DNA of 64,000 nucleotides, from NCBI RefSeq assembly GCF_003046295.1, contig NZ_PZZN01000004.1:1-64000 (forward strand). The letters run 5' to 3'. The DNA is from Sphingomonas aerolata (GTDB taxonomy: Bacteria > Pseudomonadota > Alphaproteobacteria > Sphingomonadales > Sphingomonadaceae). Numbering within the stretch: position 1 is the stretch's first letter; each line of letters starts with the position of its first letter. A program made the translations under genes and the position numbers. This document shows, piece after piece, positions 23,020 through 32,292 of the stretch. The notes below the pieces were generated by a model. The model made no database searches. It had not been told where the DNA came from and saw only the letters and a list, made by a program, of their open reading frames with translations.

Positions 23020-25071
23020 TCAGCCCGATCGCAGCAACGCCACCCCGGCATCGCGGTCGAACAGGTACAGCGCGGTGCGTGCCGCCTGCCCCCGCGGTCC
23101 CTCCAGCCCGCCGTCGCGATCGATCAGCAACCGCGCATCGTCATGCGCGCATTGCAGCAGGTCGGCCATCATGTCGGGCGTCGCGAGCCGGAACGCCATC
23201 TCGCCCGACTGCTTCGTGCCCAGCAGTTCGCCCGCGCCGCGCAACCGCAGATCCTCCTCGGCGATCCGGAAGCCGTCATTGGTCTCGCGCATCAGCGCCA
23301 GCCGCGCCCGCGACGTCTCGCTGAGCGACGATCCGCGCATCAGCAGGCAGATCGACCGGCCGGTCCCCCGCCCGACGCGCCCGCGCAGCTGGTGAAGCTG
23401 CGCGAGACCAAACCGGTCGGCATGCTCGATCACGATCAGCGTCGCATTGGGCACGTCGACGCCGACCTCGATCACCGTCGTCGCGACGAGCACCGCGGTG
23501 CGCGCGGCGGAGAACTCGGCCATCACCGCGTCCTTCTCGGCAGGCTTCATCCGGCCATGGACCAGCGCCACCTTGTCGCCGAACCGCGCACGCAGCGTCT
23601 CCGCACGCATCTCGGCCGCCGCGAGGTCGCTCTTCTCGCTCTCCTCGACCAGCGGGCACACCCAATAGGCCTGCCCCCCGTCCGCCAGATGCCGGCCGAG
23701 CGCGTTGACCACGTCGTCGAGCCGATCCTCCGAAATCACCCGCGTCTCGATCGGCTGGCGGCCCGGCGGCATCTCGTCGAGCCGGCTGACGTCCATCTCG
23801 CCATATTGCGCGAGCGTCAGCGTGCGGGGGATCGGCGTCGCGGTCATCGCCAGCAGATGCGGCGGCGCGGTGCCCTTGGCCTGCAGCGTCATCCGCTGCG
23901 CGACGCCGAACCGGTGCTGCTCGTCGACCACTACCAGCGCGAGGTCCTTGTAGGCGACCGCGTCTTGGAAGATCGCGTGCGTGCCGATCAGGATGTCGAT
24001 CTCGCCGCTCGCCAGCGCCATCAGCGTCGCCTCGCGCACGCGCCCCTTGTCACGCCCGGTCAGCACGCCGACCTCAATCGGCAGCCCGGCGAGCGTCTTC
24101 CTGAGCGTCTCGTAATGCTGGCGCGCGAGAATCTCGGTTGGTGCGAGCATCGCCGCCTGCGCCCCCGCCTCGACCGCGATCAGCATCGCCATCGCCGCAA
24201 CCAGCGTCTTGCCCGAACCGACATCGCCCTGCAGTAGCCGCAGCATCGGCGCGGTCTGGGCGAGGTCGCCCTCGATCTCCCCCACCGTCCGCGATTGCGC
24301 GCCGGTCAGCGTATAGGGCAGCTTGAGCATACCCCGCAGCCGCCCGTCGCCGTGCAGCGCCCGCCCGCGTCGTTTCCGGGTATCAGCCCGGACGAGCGTC
24401 ATCGCGAGCTGGTTGGCGAACACCTCGTCATAGGCCAGCCGCTCGCGCGCCTTGGCATCCGAGGGATCGGCGTGGATCCGCGCGAGCGAATCGTGCCAGC
24501 CCGGCCACTCGCGCTTCGCCTTCAGCCCGGGCTCGATCCACTCGGCCAGATCGGGCGCGCGCGCGACCGCCTGCGTCGTCAGCGCCGCCAGCCGCCGCGA
24601 TGTCAGCCCCTCCGACAGCGGATAGATCGGCTCGCGCTCGCGCAACTCCTCGTCCTGCTCGACGATGTCCGGGTGAACGATCTGCAGTTCCTGGCCATAT
24701 TCGTCGAGCCGCCCCGACACGCGCCTGGCCTCGCCGATCGGCAGCAGCTTCTTCGCCCAGCCCGAACTGCCGCCGAAGAAGACGAGGCTGACATAGTTGC
24801 CATGCTCGTCGGTCGCCTGCACGCGCGTCGGGCCACGCCCCGCGCTGACGCGATACTCGCGTGCGGTCAGCGTGATGACGATGATCCGCCCGGCATCGCT
24901 CGACATCAGCTCGGTGCGGGGCACACGATCGACATAGCCGGTCGGCAGATGGAAGGCGACGTCGACGACGCGCGCGAGCCCCAGCCGGTCGAGCGGCTTG
25001 GCGAGCGCAGGCCCCACCCCTTTCAGGACGAGGGTTTCGGCGAACAGCGGATTGAGGATTTCGGGTCGCAT
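23020..25071 (-). CDS. recG: ATP-dependent DNA helicase RecG
   Basis: 683 residues. It remodels stalled forks and branched DNA. The N-terminal wedge/OB domain (about 60-170) precedes the helicase core with Walker A GDVGSGKT (282-289), DEQHRFG (from 383), TATPIPRTL, and the late motifs HGRMK and QLRGRVGRG. The start MRPEILNPLFAETLVLKGVG is typical of the family; the frame is open 48 codons further but runs into the sdhE start region. It is divergent from sdhE, 70 nt apart. Confidence 0.96.
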   Translation of the reverse strand: MRPEILNPLFAETLVLKGVGPALAKPLDRLGLARVVDVAFHLPTGYVDRVPRTELMSSDAGRIIVITLTAREYRVSAGRGPTRVQATDEHGNYVSLVFFGGSSGWAKKLLPIGEARRVSGRLDEYGQELQIVHPDIVEQDEELREREPIYPLSEGLTSRRLAALTTQAVARAPDLAEWIEPGLKAKREWPGWHDSLARIHADPSDAKARERLAYDEVFANQLAMTLVRADTRKRRGRALHGDGRLRGMLKLPYTLTGAQSRTVGEIEGDLAQTAPMLRLLQGDVGSGKTLVAAMAMLIAVEAGAQAAMLAPTEILARQHYETLRKTLAGLPIEVGVLTGRDKGRVREATLMALASGEIDILIGTHAIFQDAVAYKDLALVVVDEQHRFGVAQRMTLQAKGTAPPHLLAMTATPIPRTLTLAQYGEMDVSRLDEMPPGRQPIETRVISEDRLDDVVNALGRHLADGGQAYWVCPLVEESEKSDLAAAEMRAETLRARFGDKVALVHGRMKPAEKDAVMAEFSAARTAVLVATTVIEVGVDVPNATLIVIEHADRFGLAQLHQLRGRVGRGTGRSICLLMRGSSLSETSRARLALMRETNDGFRIAEEDLRLRGAGELLGTKQSGEMAFRLATPDMMADLLQCAHDDARLLIDRDGGLEGPRGQAARTALYLFDRDAGVALLRSG

Positions 25072-25141
25072 GACTATCTGCCCCCTATAGCCCAGCCGAC
25101 GCCCGCCGCCAGCGGGTCGCCGGTCAATCGGCGTTGGAGAT

Positions 25142-25411
25142 ATGATGGACCACGAAACCCGCCTCAAGCGCCTCGGCTTCCGCAGCTCGCACCGGGGCAC
25201 GCGCGAAGCCGACATGATGATCGGCGGCTTCTTCGAAACCTATGGCCGCAGCTGGACGCCCGAGCAGCTCGACTGGTTCGAGGCGCTGCTCGAACAGCAG
25301 GACGTCGACATCATGGGCTGGGCGATCGGTTCGATCCCCTGCCCGCCCGAATGGGACGGCCCGATGATGCAGGCGATGCGCGACATCGATTACGTCACGG
25401 TCGTGAAGTAA
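25142..25411 (+). CDS. sdhE: Succinate dehydrogenase assembly factor SdhE
   Basis: 89 residues, helical. It promotes covalent attachment of FAD to the SdhA flavoprotein. The family signature RSxRGTREADMMIGGFFE, here with SSHRGTREADMMIGGF, holds the invariant Arg-Gly residues used for flavinylation. A WEWDGP-like end (PPEWDGPMM) is also conserved. Two ATGs in a row (25142, 25145) follow TTGGAGA; the second has the better spacing. Downstream, 12 nt after the stop, begins the inverted repeat that separates it from mfd. Confidence 0.92.
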   Translation: MMDHETRLKRLGFRSSHRGTREADMMIGGFFETYGRSWTPEQLDWFEALLEQQDVDIMGWAIGSIPCPPEWDGPMMQAMRDIDYVTVVK

Positions 25412-25423
25412 CGCCGAGACACT

Positions 25424-25528
25424 GTTCCCCGGCGAAGGCCGGGGCCCAGTTGGGGGACGTCGATGATTGACGTCGAAACCTGATTTACGATTGCCTTCCC
25501 AACTGGGCCCCGGCCTTCGCCGGGGAAC
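25424..25528. repeat. REP-like inverted repeat pair, 31-nt perfect arms
   Basis: Positions 25424-25454 and 25498-25528 are exact reverse complements of each other, with a 43-nt spacer. Each arm also folds on itself (CCCCGGCGAAGGCCGGGG). The layout, two inverted REP-like units with a short spacer, is that of a REPIN. A third copy of the same arm lies at 54660-54688. The mfd start codon is 12 nt after the right arm, so the structure sits in its leader. Confidence 0.9.
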
Positions 25529-25539
25529 GAGAAGCGAAT

Positions 25540-28500
25540 ATGCCAGATCTGAACACGATCCTCTCCGCGACCACCCCGCTGACGCTGTCGGGCGTGCCAT
25601 CGGGGTTCCAGCCGTCGCTGCTCGCCGACCTCGCCCGCGCCGCGAAGACGCGCGCGGTGTTCATCGCGCCCGATGATGCGGCGATGCGCGCGATCGCCTC
25701 GACCGCGGCCTATTTTGCGCCCGATCTCGAGGTGCTGAGCTTCCCCGCCTGGGATTGCCTTCCCTATGACCGCGCCTCGCCGACGCTGCGGATCATGGCC
25801 GAGCGCGTCGCCGCGCTGCACCGCCTGCAGGCGAAGCCCAAGGGCCCGCAGCTCCTGCTCACCACGGTCAACGCGGCGACCCAGCGAGTCCTGACCCCGT
25901 TCCGTGTCCGCCAGCTCGTCGCCCGCCTCGCGCCCGGCGAACGGATCGGCCGCGACACGCTCGCCACGCTGCTCCAGGCGAACGGCTATGTCCGCACCGA
26001 CACCGTCCACGACCAGGGCGAATATGCGGTGCGCGGCGGGATCGTCGATCTCTACCCGTCGGGCGAGGACCATGCGCTGCGTCTCGATTTCTTCGGCGAC
26101 GAGATCGAGAGCGTCCGTACCTTCGACGCCGCCGATCAGCGCACTACCGGCCGGATCGACGGCTTCGTCCTCCTCCCCGCCTCCGAAGCCCTGCTCGACG
26201 AGGAGTCGATCAAGCGCTTCCGCACGCGCTACCGCGACGCGTTCGGCGCGACCGCGACGGGCGATCCGATGTATCAGGCGATCTCCGACGGCCGCCGCAT
26301 CGCCGGCATGGAGCATTGGCTGCCGCTGTTCGAGGACAAGATGGCGACCTTGTTCGACCATCTCGGTGGTGACGACGTTGTTGTCCGCGACAGCGGGGTC
26401 GGCGCCGCGGCGGAGAGCCGGTTCGAATCGATCACCGATTATTACGCGAACCGCCGGCGCGCCGAAGCCGCTCAGCCCGGCAGCTATCGCCCGCTGGGTG
26501 CGACCGCGCTCTATCTCGACGCGCCACACTGGTCCGTCGCGCTCGACGCCGCCACCGCGCATGTCGTCACACCATTTCACGAGCCGACCAGCGCCACCGT
26601 GCTCGACTTCGACGTCGACGGCCCGCGCGATTTCGGCCCCGAGCGCGCCGCGCAGGCGAACATCTACGAAGCCGTCGCCGATCACGTCGAGAAACTGCGC
26701 AAACAGGGTCGCAAGCCGATCCTCGCCAGCTATTCCATCGGCGCGCGCGAACGTCTGGGGAGCCTGCTTGCCGATCACGGGATGAAGGGCGGCAAGCAGG
26801 CCGAAACCTGGCAGGAGGCGCTCGGCGTCTCGGATACCGCCAAGAGCTTCGGCGTCGCGCTTGTCGTCCTCCCGCTCGACCACGGGTTCACCGCGCCCGG
26901 CGTCGCCGTCCTCACCGAGCAGGACATGCTCGGCGACCGCCTCGTCCACCGCAAGAAGCGCAAGAAATCCGCCGACGCGTTCCTCGCAGAACTCGCGACG
27001 CTGACGCCCGGCGATCTGGTCGTCCATACCGAACACGGCATCGGTCGCTATGAGGGGCTGACTTCGATCCCCGTCGGCCAGAGCCCGCACGACTGCGTCG
27101 CGCTCAGCTATGCCGGCGGCGACAAGCTCTACGTGCCGGTCGAGAATATCGACGTCCTCTCGCGCTACGGATCGTCGGAGGAAGGCGCATCGCTCGACAA
27201 GCTCGGCGGCGAAGGCTGGCAGCGTCGCAAGTCGAAGATGAAGGAGCGGATCCGCGAGATTGCGGGCGAACTCATCGCGACCGCCGCCGAACGCGCGCTC
27301 CATCCCGGCGACGTGCTCGAACCCGACGCCAGCGGCTATCCCAGCTTCGTCGATCGCTTCCCCTATGAGGAAACCGAGGATCAGGACCGCGCGATCGAGG
27401 AGGTTCTCGCCGATCTGTCCGCGGGCAAGCCGATGGACCGGCTGGTCGTCGGCGATGTCGGCTTCGGCAAGACCGAGGTCGCGCTGCGCGCCGCGTTCGT
27501 CGCGGCGATGGGCGGCAAGCAGGTTGCGATCGTCTGCCCGACGACGCTGCTCGCGCGCCAGCACTACAACAATTTCGTCAGCCGGTTCGAAGGCTTCCCG
27601 ATGAACATGGGCCGCCTCTCGCGGCTCGTCACCGCGAGCGAAGCGAAGGCGACCAAGGAGGGACTGGCGAACGGAACGATCGACGTCGTCATCGGCACGC
27701 ACGCGCTGCTGGCCAAGAACATCGACTTCAAGCGGCTCGGCCTCGTCGTCGTCGACGAGGAGCAGCGGTTCGGCGTCACGCACAAGGAGCGGCTGAAGGC
27801 GCTCCGGGCCGACGTCCACATGCTGACGCTGACCGCGACGCCGATCCCGCGCACGCTGCAGATGGCGATGTCGGGCATCCGCGAGCTGTCGGTGATCCAG
27901 ACCCCGCCGGTCGATCGCCTCGCGGTGCGCACCTACATCATGCCGTTTGATCCGGTCGTGCTGCGCGAGGCGCTGCTGCGCGAGCATTATCGCGGCGGCC
28001 AGAGCTTCGTCGTCACCCCGCGCGTCGCCGACCTGCCCGAGATCGAGGAGTTCCTGCGCGAACAGGTGCCCGAGATCCGCTTCGTCGTCGCGCACGGACA
28101 GATGTCGCCGACCGAGGTCGAGGAGCGCATGTCCGCCTTCTACGACAAGAAGTTCGAGGTGCTCGTCTCGACCACGATCATCGAGAGCGGGATCGACATC
28201 GCGTCCGCCAACACGATGATCGTCCACCGCGCCGACCGCTTCGGCCTCGCCCAGCTCTACCAGCTCCGCGGGCGCGTCGGCCGCTCGAAGACGCGCGCCT
28301 ATGCCTATCTGGTCACCCCGCCCGAGCGGCAGATGACGGTGACCGCCGAGAAGCGGCTGAAGGTGCTGTCCGATCTCGATTCGCTCGGCGCCGGGTTCCA
28401 GCTGGCGAGCCACGATCTCGACATCCGCGGGGCCGGCAACATGCTCGGCGACGAGCAGACCGGGCATATCAAGGAGGTCGGCTTCGAACTCTACCAGGCG

Positions 28501-29010
28501 ATGCTCGAGGAGGCGATCATGGACGCCAAGTCGGGTGGTCTCGCCTCCGCACGCCCGAAGGACTTCTCGCCGCAGATCACGGTCGACGCGCCGATCCTCA
28601 TCCCCGAGGAGTATGTCCCTGATCTCGACCTCCGGATGGGGCTGTATCGCCGCCTGAACGAGCTCGAGGAAGGTCAGGAGATCGAGGCGTTCGCCGCCGA
28701 GATGATCGACCGCTTCGGCCCGCTGCCCGACGCGACCGAGAATCTGATCAGGGTCATCGAGATCAAGCTGAACGCGAAGCGCGCCTGCGTGTCGAAGATC
28801 GACGTCGGCCCGCGCGGCGTGCTGGTCTCGTTCCACAACGATACGCCGCCCAATATCGACAAGCTGCTCGCCTATGTCGAACGGCTCAACGGCGTCGCGC
28901 GGCTGCGGCCCGACAGCAAGCTGGTGCTCCAGCGCGCCTGGGGCGATCCCAAGGCACGGCTGCACGGTGCGCTGCAATTGTCGAAGGGGCTGGCGAAGGC
29001 GGCGGGCTGA
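25540..29010 (+). CDS. mfd: Transcription-repair coupling factor Mfd
   Basis: 1156 residues, full length. It removes RNA polymerase stalled at DNA damage and recruits UvrA. The UvrB-like N-terminal domains run to about 350. The RNA polymerase-interaction domain is around EHGIGRYEGL (about 497). The translocase core has Walker A GDVGFGKT (638-645), DEEQRFG (739-745), TATPIPRTLQMA and the motif VI region QLRGRVGRSKTRAYAYL, followed by the TRCF C-terminal domain. The start has an unusual GC-rich inverted repeat immediately upstream instead of a clear ribosome site. Confidence 0.97.
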   Translation: MPDLNTILSATTPLTLSGVPSGFQPSLLADLARAAKTRAVFIAPDDAAMRAIASTAAYFAPDLEVLSFPAWDCLPYDRASPTLRIMAERVAALHRLQAKPKGPQLLLTTVNAATQRVLTPFRVRQLVARLAPGERIGRDTLATLLQANGYVRTDTVHDQGEYAVRGGIVDLYPSGEDHALRLDFFGDEIESVRTFDAADQRTTGRIDGFVLLPASEALLDEESIKRFRTRYRDAFGATATGDPMYQAISDGRRIAGMEHWLPLFEDKMATLFDHLGGDDVVVRDSGVGAAAESRFESITDYYANRRRAEAAQPGSYRPLGATALYLDAPHWSVALDAATAHVVTPFHEPTSATVLDFDVDGPRDFGPERAAQANIYEAVADHVEKLRKQGRKPILASYSIGARERLGSLLADHGMKGGKQAETWQEALGVSDTAKSFGVALVVLPLDHGFTAPGVAVLTEQDMLGDRLVHRKKRKKSADAFLAELATLTPGDLVVHTEHGIGRYEGLTSIPVGQSPHDCVALSYAGGDKLYVPVENIDVLSRYGSSEEGASLDKLGGEGWQRRKSKMKERIREIAGELIATAAERALHPGDVLEPDASGYPSFVDRFPYEETEDQDRAIEEVLADLSAGKPMDRLVVGDVGFGKTEVALRAAFVAAMGGKQVAIVCPTTLLARQHYNNFVSRFEGFPMNMGRLSRLVTASEAKATKEGLANGTIDVVIGTHALLAKNIDFKRLGLVVVDEEQRFGVTHKERLKALRADVHMLTLTATPIPRTLQMAMSGIRELSVIQTPPVDRLAVRTYIMPFDPVVLREALLREHYRGGQSFVVTPRVADLPEIEEFLREQVPEIRFVVAHGQMSPTEVEERMSAFYDKKFEVLVSTTIIESGIDIASANTMIVHRADRFGLAQLYQLRGRVGRSKTRAYAYLVTPPERQMTVTAEKRLKVLSDLDSLGAGFQLASHDLDIRGAGNMLGDEQTGHIKEVGFELYQAMLEEAIMDAKSGGLASARPKDFSPQITVDAPILIPEEYVPDLDLRMGLYRRLNELEEGQEIEAFAAEMIDRFGPLPDATENLIRVIEIKLNAKRACVSKIDVGPRGVLVSFHNDTPPNIDKLLAYVERLNGVARLRPDSKLVLQRAWGDPKARLHGALQLSKGLAKAAG

Positions 29011-29027
29011 GCGCCGCCGCGCTCAGC
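29006..29027. terminator. Stem-loop spanning two convergent stop codons
   Basis: GCTGAGCG and CGCTCAGC form an 8-bp stem over a 6-nt loop. It includes the mfd stop (29008-29010) and the stop of the opposing gene (29023-29025). Only 12 nt separate the two genes. There is no T-run, so its action as a terminator is a guess from position. Confidence 0.45.
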
Positions 29028-29466
29028 TGCTGTGATCGGCGACGATCTTCCATGCGTCGCCGCGCCGCTCGAACAGCAAGGTCGTCATCCCCGTCTCGGT
29101 CGAGGTCGCGCCGGTCAGCGTCCAGCGCGCGACCAGCAGGGCATGGGTCGGATCGATCCCGCGCAGCTCGGCCGGGACGAAGCTCAGCTGCCCCCTGGTG
29201 TTGCCACCACCCGTGAAGCTTGGTGCATAGCGCGCTGTTATTGCGGCCTTTCCGCGCACCAGACCCTTGGGCGTCACGAACACCGCATCGTCGGCATAGA
29301 CCGCGACGAACCGGGCAAGGTCGCCCGCATTCCACCCCGCCGCGCTCGCCGCCATCGCCTCCCGAATCGCCACCGATGCGGGTGCCCGGTCGGGCGCGGC
29401 GAGTACGGGCGTGACGGCCGTCGCTGCGGCGACCGCGACGATCATCGCGGATCCTGCCCGGCTCAT
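29023..29466 (-). CDS. SnoaL-like / DUF4440 NTF2-fold protein, secreted
   Basis: 147 residues. MSRAGSAMIVAVAAATAVTPVLAA is a signal peptide. The rest matches the small NTF2-fold group (YADDAVFVTPKGLVRGKAAITARY, then ...MTTLLFERRGDAWKIVADHSS), which includes polyketide cyclases, isomerases and many proteins of unknown role. No activity can be assigned. Its ATG overlaps the stop of the EAL gene (ATGA), so it is translated as a coupled second gene. It may be a periplasmic partner of that signalling protein. Confidence 0.8.
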   Translation of the reverse strand: MSRAGSAMIVAVAAATAVTPVLAAPDRAPASVAIREAMAASAAGWNAGDLARFVAVYADDAVFVTPKGLVRGKAAITARYAPSFTGGGNTRGQLSFVPAELRGIDPTHALLVARWTLTGATSTETGMTTLLFERRGDAWKIVADHSS

Positions 29467-31178
29467 GTCCGGGTCACCAGTTCGAGCAAGGCCGCGTCGC
29501 CGACCGGCTCGGACAGCAGGAAGCCCTGATACAGGCTGGCCCCGCACGCCGCGAGCAGCTCCAGCTGCTCGCGTGTCTCGACCCCCTCGGCGATCACCGA
29601 CAGGCCGAGCGACCGCGCCATCGTGATCGCGCCGGCGACGACGACCCGGTCGCGCGGGCTGCCGCCGATGTCGTGGACCAGCGCCTTGTCGATCTTCACA
29701 TAGTCGAGCGGCAGGTCCTTGAGATAGGCGAGGCTCGAATAACCCGTGCCGAAATCGTCGATCGCGACGCGGCACCCCGCCCCGCGCAATTCGGTGAGCA
29801 GCGTCGACGCGCTGGCGAGATCCGCGATCAGCCCGGTCTCGGTGATCTCCACGGTCAGGCGCCCGCGCGGAAAGCCGCTATCGTCGACCCGCGCGAGGAA
29901 CAGCGTGGCGAAGCCGGGCCGCGCGATATCCGCCGCGGTGAGGTTGAGCGACACGCGCAGCGTCGCCAGCGCCTCTGGCCATGCCAGCGCGCGTGCCAGG
30001 ACCAGCCGCTGGATATGGTCGGACAGCGCGATCCCAAGATCGGCGCGGTCCGCGGCCGCGAACAGCGCATCCGCCCCCAGCGGGCCGAGCTTACGGTGAT
30101 CCCAGCGCGCGAGCGCCTCGACGCCCGTGATCCGCCCGCTCGCAATCTCGACCTGCGGCTGGAAGCGGATGTCGATCTCGTCGAGCTCGATCGCGTGATG
30201 CAAGTCGATCGCCAGCGCATCGAGCGACATGTCGTGCGCCGCCGATGCGATCTGCAGCATCGCGCCGTCACTGGTCTTGGCCTTGGCGAGCGCCCCGAAC
30301 GCGCGCCGCATCAGCGTCGCGGCACCGTCCGCCGGATCGCTCGGATCCCCCGGCTGGTGGCTCGCGACACCGAACCGGCAGCCGAGCACCGCCAGCGCGT
30401 TGGCGACCGCGAACGGCCGCGCCAGCGCCTCGTCGAGCGCCGCGATCAGCGCGGCGATGTCCGCGGCCCCGGCCCCGACCACGAGCGCGAGATCCGCACC
30501 GCCGAGACGCGCGACGCGCGCGGCGCCCGCCATCGCCTCGGCCGCGACCGCCTCCGCCCGCTCGACCGCGACCTCGATCAGCGAATCGACCGCGGGCCGA
30601 CCATGCGCGGCGTTGACGATGTCGAGCCGCGAAAGCGAGACGAGCACGACGGAGACCGGTTGTCCGTCGCCGATCCGCGCCGCGATCCACTGTTGCGCCA
30701 GGTTCGGATCGCGGCCGAAGCGAGCGCCGGCCATCGCGTCGCGGCGGTCGACGATGCCCGGCCTGCCTGGCGCGCGCGTCACATGGCGCGCCGCGAAGCG
30801 CAGCGACTGGATCAGTTCGCCGTCGCTCGCCGGATCGATCAGGAAATGCGTAGCCCCCAGCTCGAACACGCGGTCGAGCGCCGTACAGTCGCGGCGCGAA
30901 AGGACGAACAGCAGCGCCGCGCCATCCTCGGCCACCCGGGGGGCGATCGTCTGCGCCGCCGCCAGTCCCTGCGCGATCGCCCCGCGCGCATCGATCAGCA
31001 CGACCGGCGCGCCGCTTTCGGCATAGGCCGGGTCGATACCGCTGGCGGTCGCGGTCACCACCGCATCCCAGCCGCAAGCCACCGCAATATCAGCGATCTC
31101 CGCGAAGTGACGGAACGAGCATGCGAACAGCATCGTTCTGTTCAGCATGTCCTTTGTATCCAGTGTGGCCGGTGTCAT
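29463..31178 (-). CDS. c-di-GMP phosphodiesterase: receiver-like, degenerate GGDEF, EAL
   Basis: About 571 residues. The C-terminal EAL domain looks catalytically complete: EAL (354-356, ...GVEALARWDHR), NLTAADI, EITET, DDFGTGYSSLAYL, KIDKAL, AEGVE and QGFLLSEP. It should break down cyclic di-GMP. Before it is a GGDEF-like domain whose signature is GGADL, so it should not make c-di-GMP. The N-terminus resembles a response-regulator fold without a clear phosphorylation site. There is no membrane helix. Start is uncertain: ATG 31178 (MTPATLDTKD) is chosen; 31148 and 31241 are possible. It is divergent from moaA. Confidence 0.88.
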   Translation of the reverse strand: MTPATLDTKDMLNRTMLFACSFRHFAEIADIAVACGWDAVVTATASGIDPAYAESGAPVVLIDARGAIAQGLAAAQTIAPRVAEDGAALLFVLSRRDCTALDRVFELGATHFLIDPASDGELIQSLRFAARHVTRAPGRPGIVDRRDAMAGARFGRDPNLAQQWIAARIGDGQPVSVVLVSLSRLDIVNAAHGRPAVDSLIEVAVERAEAVAAEAMAGAARVARLGGADLALVVGAGAADIAALIAALDEALARPFAVANALAVLGCRFGVASHQPGDPSDPADGAATLMRRAFGALAKAKTSDGAMLQIASAAHDMSLDALAIDLHHAIELDEIDIRFQPQVEIASGRITGVEALARWDHRKLGPLGADALFAAADRADLGIALSDHIQRLVLARALAWPEALATLRVSLNLTAADIARPGFATLFLARVDDSGFPRGRLTVEITETGLIADLASASTLLTELRGAGCRVAIDDFGTGYSSLAYLKDLPLDYVKIDKALVHDIGGSPRDRVVVAGAITMARSLGLSVIAEGVETREQLELLAACGASLYQGFLLSEPVGDAALLELVTRT

Positions 31179-31263
31179 CGCCGACAACCTAGCCACCCCA
31201 TCGCCCGTCGCCAATCCTGGAACGCACTTGCCGCTCGACACTGCACCACCTAGCTCTGTTGCT

Positions 31264-32292
31264 ATGGCGTCTCACTCCCCTTCGAGCCACTCCGCAACCG
31301 TCGATCGTCCGCTGGTCGACCGGCATCAGCGGACGATCAAATATCTGCGGATTTCGGTCACCGACCGCTGCGATCTGCGGTGCCGCTACTGCATGTCCGA
31401 GGCGATGACCTTCCTCCCGCGCGCAAAGCTGCTGAGCCTCGACGAGATCGCGATCATCGCCGAGCGGTTCATCGCGCGCGGCGTGACCAAGATCCGTCTC
31501 TCGGGCGGCGAGCCGCTCGTCCGCCGCGACGTCGGTGATCTCGTCAAGCGACTGGGTGGCAATCTCGGCCGCGGGCTCGAGGAGCTGACGATGACCACCA
31601 ATGGCACGCGGCTGGCGGAGCATGCGCCGGCGATGGTCGATGCGGGCATCCGCCGCGTCAATGTCAGCATGGACAGCCGCGATCCCGAACGGTTTCGCTA
31701 CATCACCCGGCACGGCGACGTCGCGCAGGTGATCGGCGGCATCATGGCGGCGCGCGATGCGGGGCTCGCGATCAAGATCAACATGGTCGCGCTCAAGGGG
31801 TTCAACGAGGACGAGATCGCGCCGATGCTCGCCTGGTGCCGTGACGAGGGGTTCGACCTGTCCCTGATCGAGACGATGCCGCTCGGCGCGATCGACGAGG
31901 ATCGCACCGACCGGTTCCTCCCGCTGACCGGCGTGTTCCGCGATCTCGAGACCCGGTTCCGGCTCGAGCGCGATTCGTACAAGACCGGCGGACCGGCGCG
32001 CTACTGGAATGTCGACGGTACCGGTACGCGGCTCGGGCTCATCTCGCCGCTGACTGCCAATTTCTGCGAAGGCTGCAACCGCGTTCGTCTCACGACCGAG
32101 GGCAAGCTGTACCTGTGCCTCGGGCATGACGATCAGGTCGACCTCAAGGGTGCGCTGCGCGACGGCGGCATCGCCGGGCTCGACGAGGCGATCGACGCGG
32201 GCCTCTACGCCAAGCCAAAGCGGCACGACTTTCGCATCGGCGAGGGCGAAGGCCCCGCGGTCGCGCGTCACATGAGCGTCACCGGCGGGTGA
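31264..32292 (+). CDS. moaA: GTP 3',8-cyclase MoaA (molybdenum cofactor synthesis)
   Basis: Radical-SAM enzyme for the first step of molybdopterin synthesis. From this start it has 342 residues; the frame is open to 31147. The SAM cluster is Cys36, 40 and 43 (CDLRCRYC). The second [4Fe-4S] cluster is formed by CEGCNRVRL and a third Cys in LYLCLGH. The C-terminus ends in GG, as required in active MoaA. Its product would feed the molybdoenzyme PaoABC at 5-9 kb. Its stop overlaps the GTG start of nadK. Confidence 0.93.
   Translation: MASHSPSSHSATVDRPLVDRHQRTIKYLRISVTDRCDLRCRYCMSEAMTFLPRAKLLSLDEIAIIAERFIARGVTKIRLSGGEPLVRRDVGDLVKRLGGNLGRGLEELTMTTNGTRLAEHAPAMVDAGIRRVNVSMDSRDPERFRYITRHGDVAQVIGGIMAARDAGLAIKINMVALKGFNEDEIAPMLAWCRDEGFDLSLIETMPLGAIDEDRTDRFLPLTGVFRDLETRFRLERDSYKTGGPARYWNVDGTGTRLGLISPLTANFCEGCNRVRLTTEGKLYLCLGHDDQVDLKGALRDGGIAGLDEAIDAGLYAKPKRHDFRIGEGEGPAVARHMSVTGG

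Noticed and set aside
25390-28977. 1195-codon open frame antisense to mfd
   Set aside because: It mirrors mfd exactly, has no ribosome site and no recognisable fold. Long antisense frames are normal in GC-rich genes, where stop codons are rare on the other strand.
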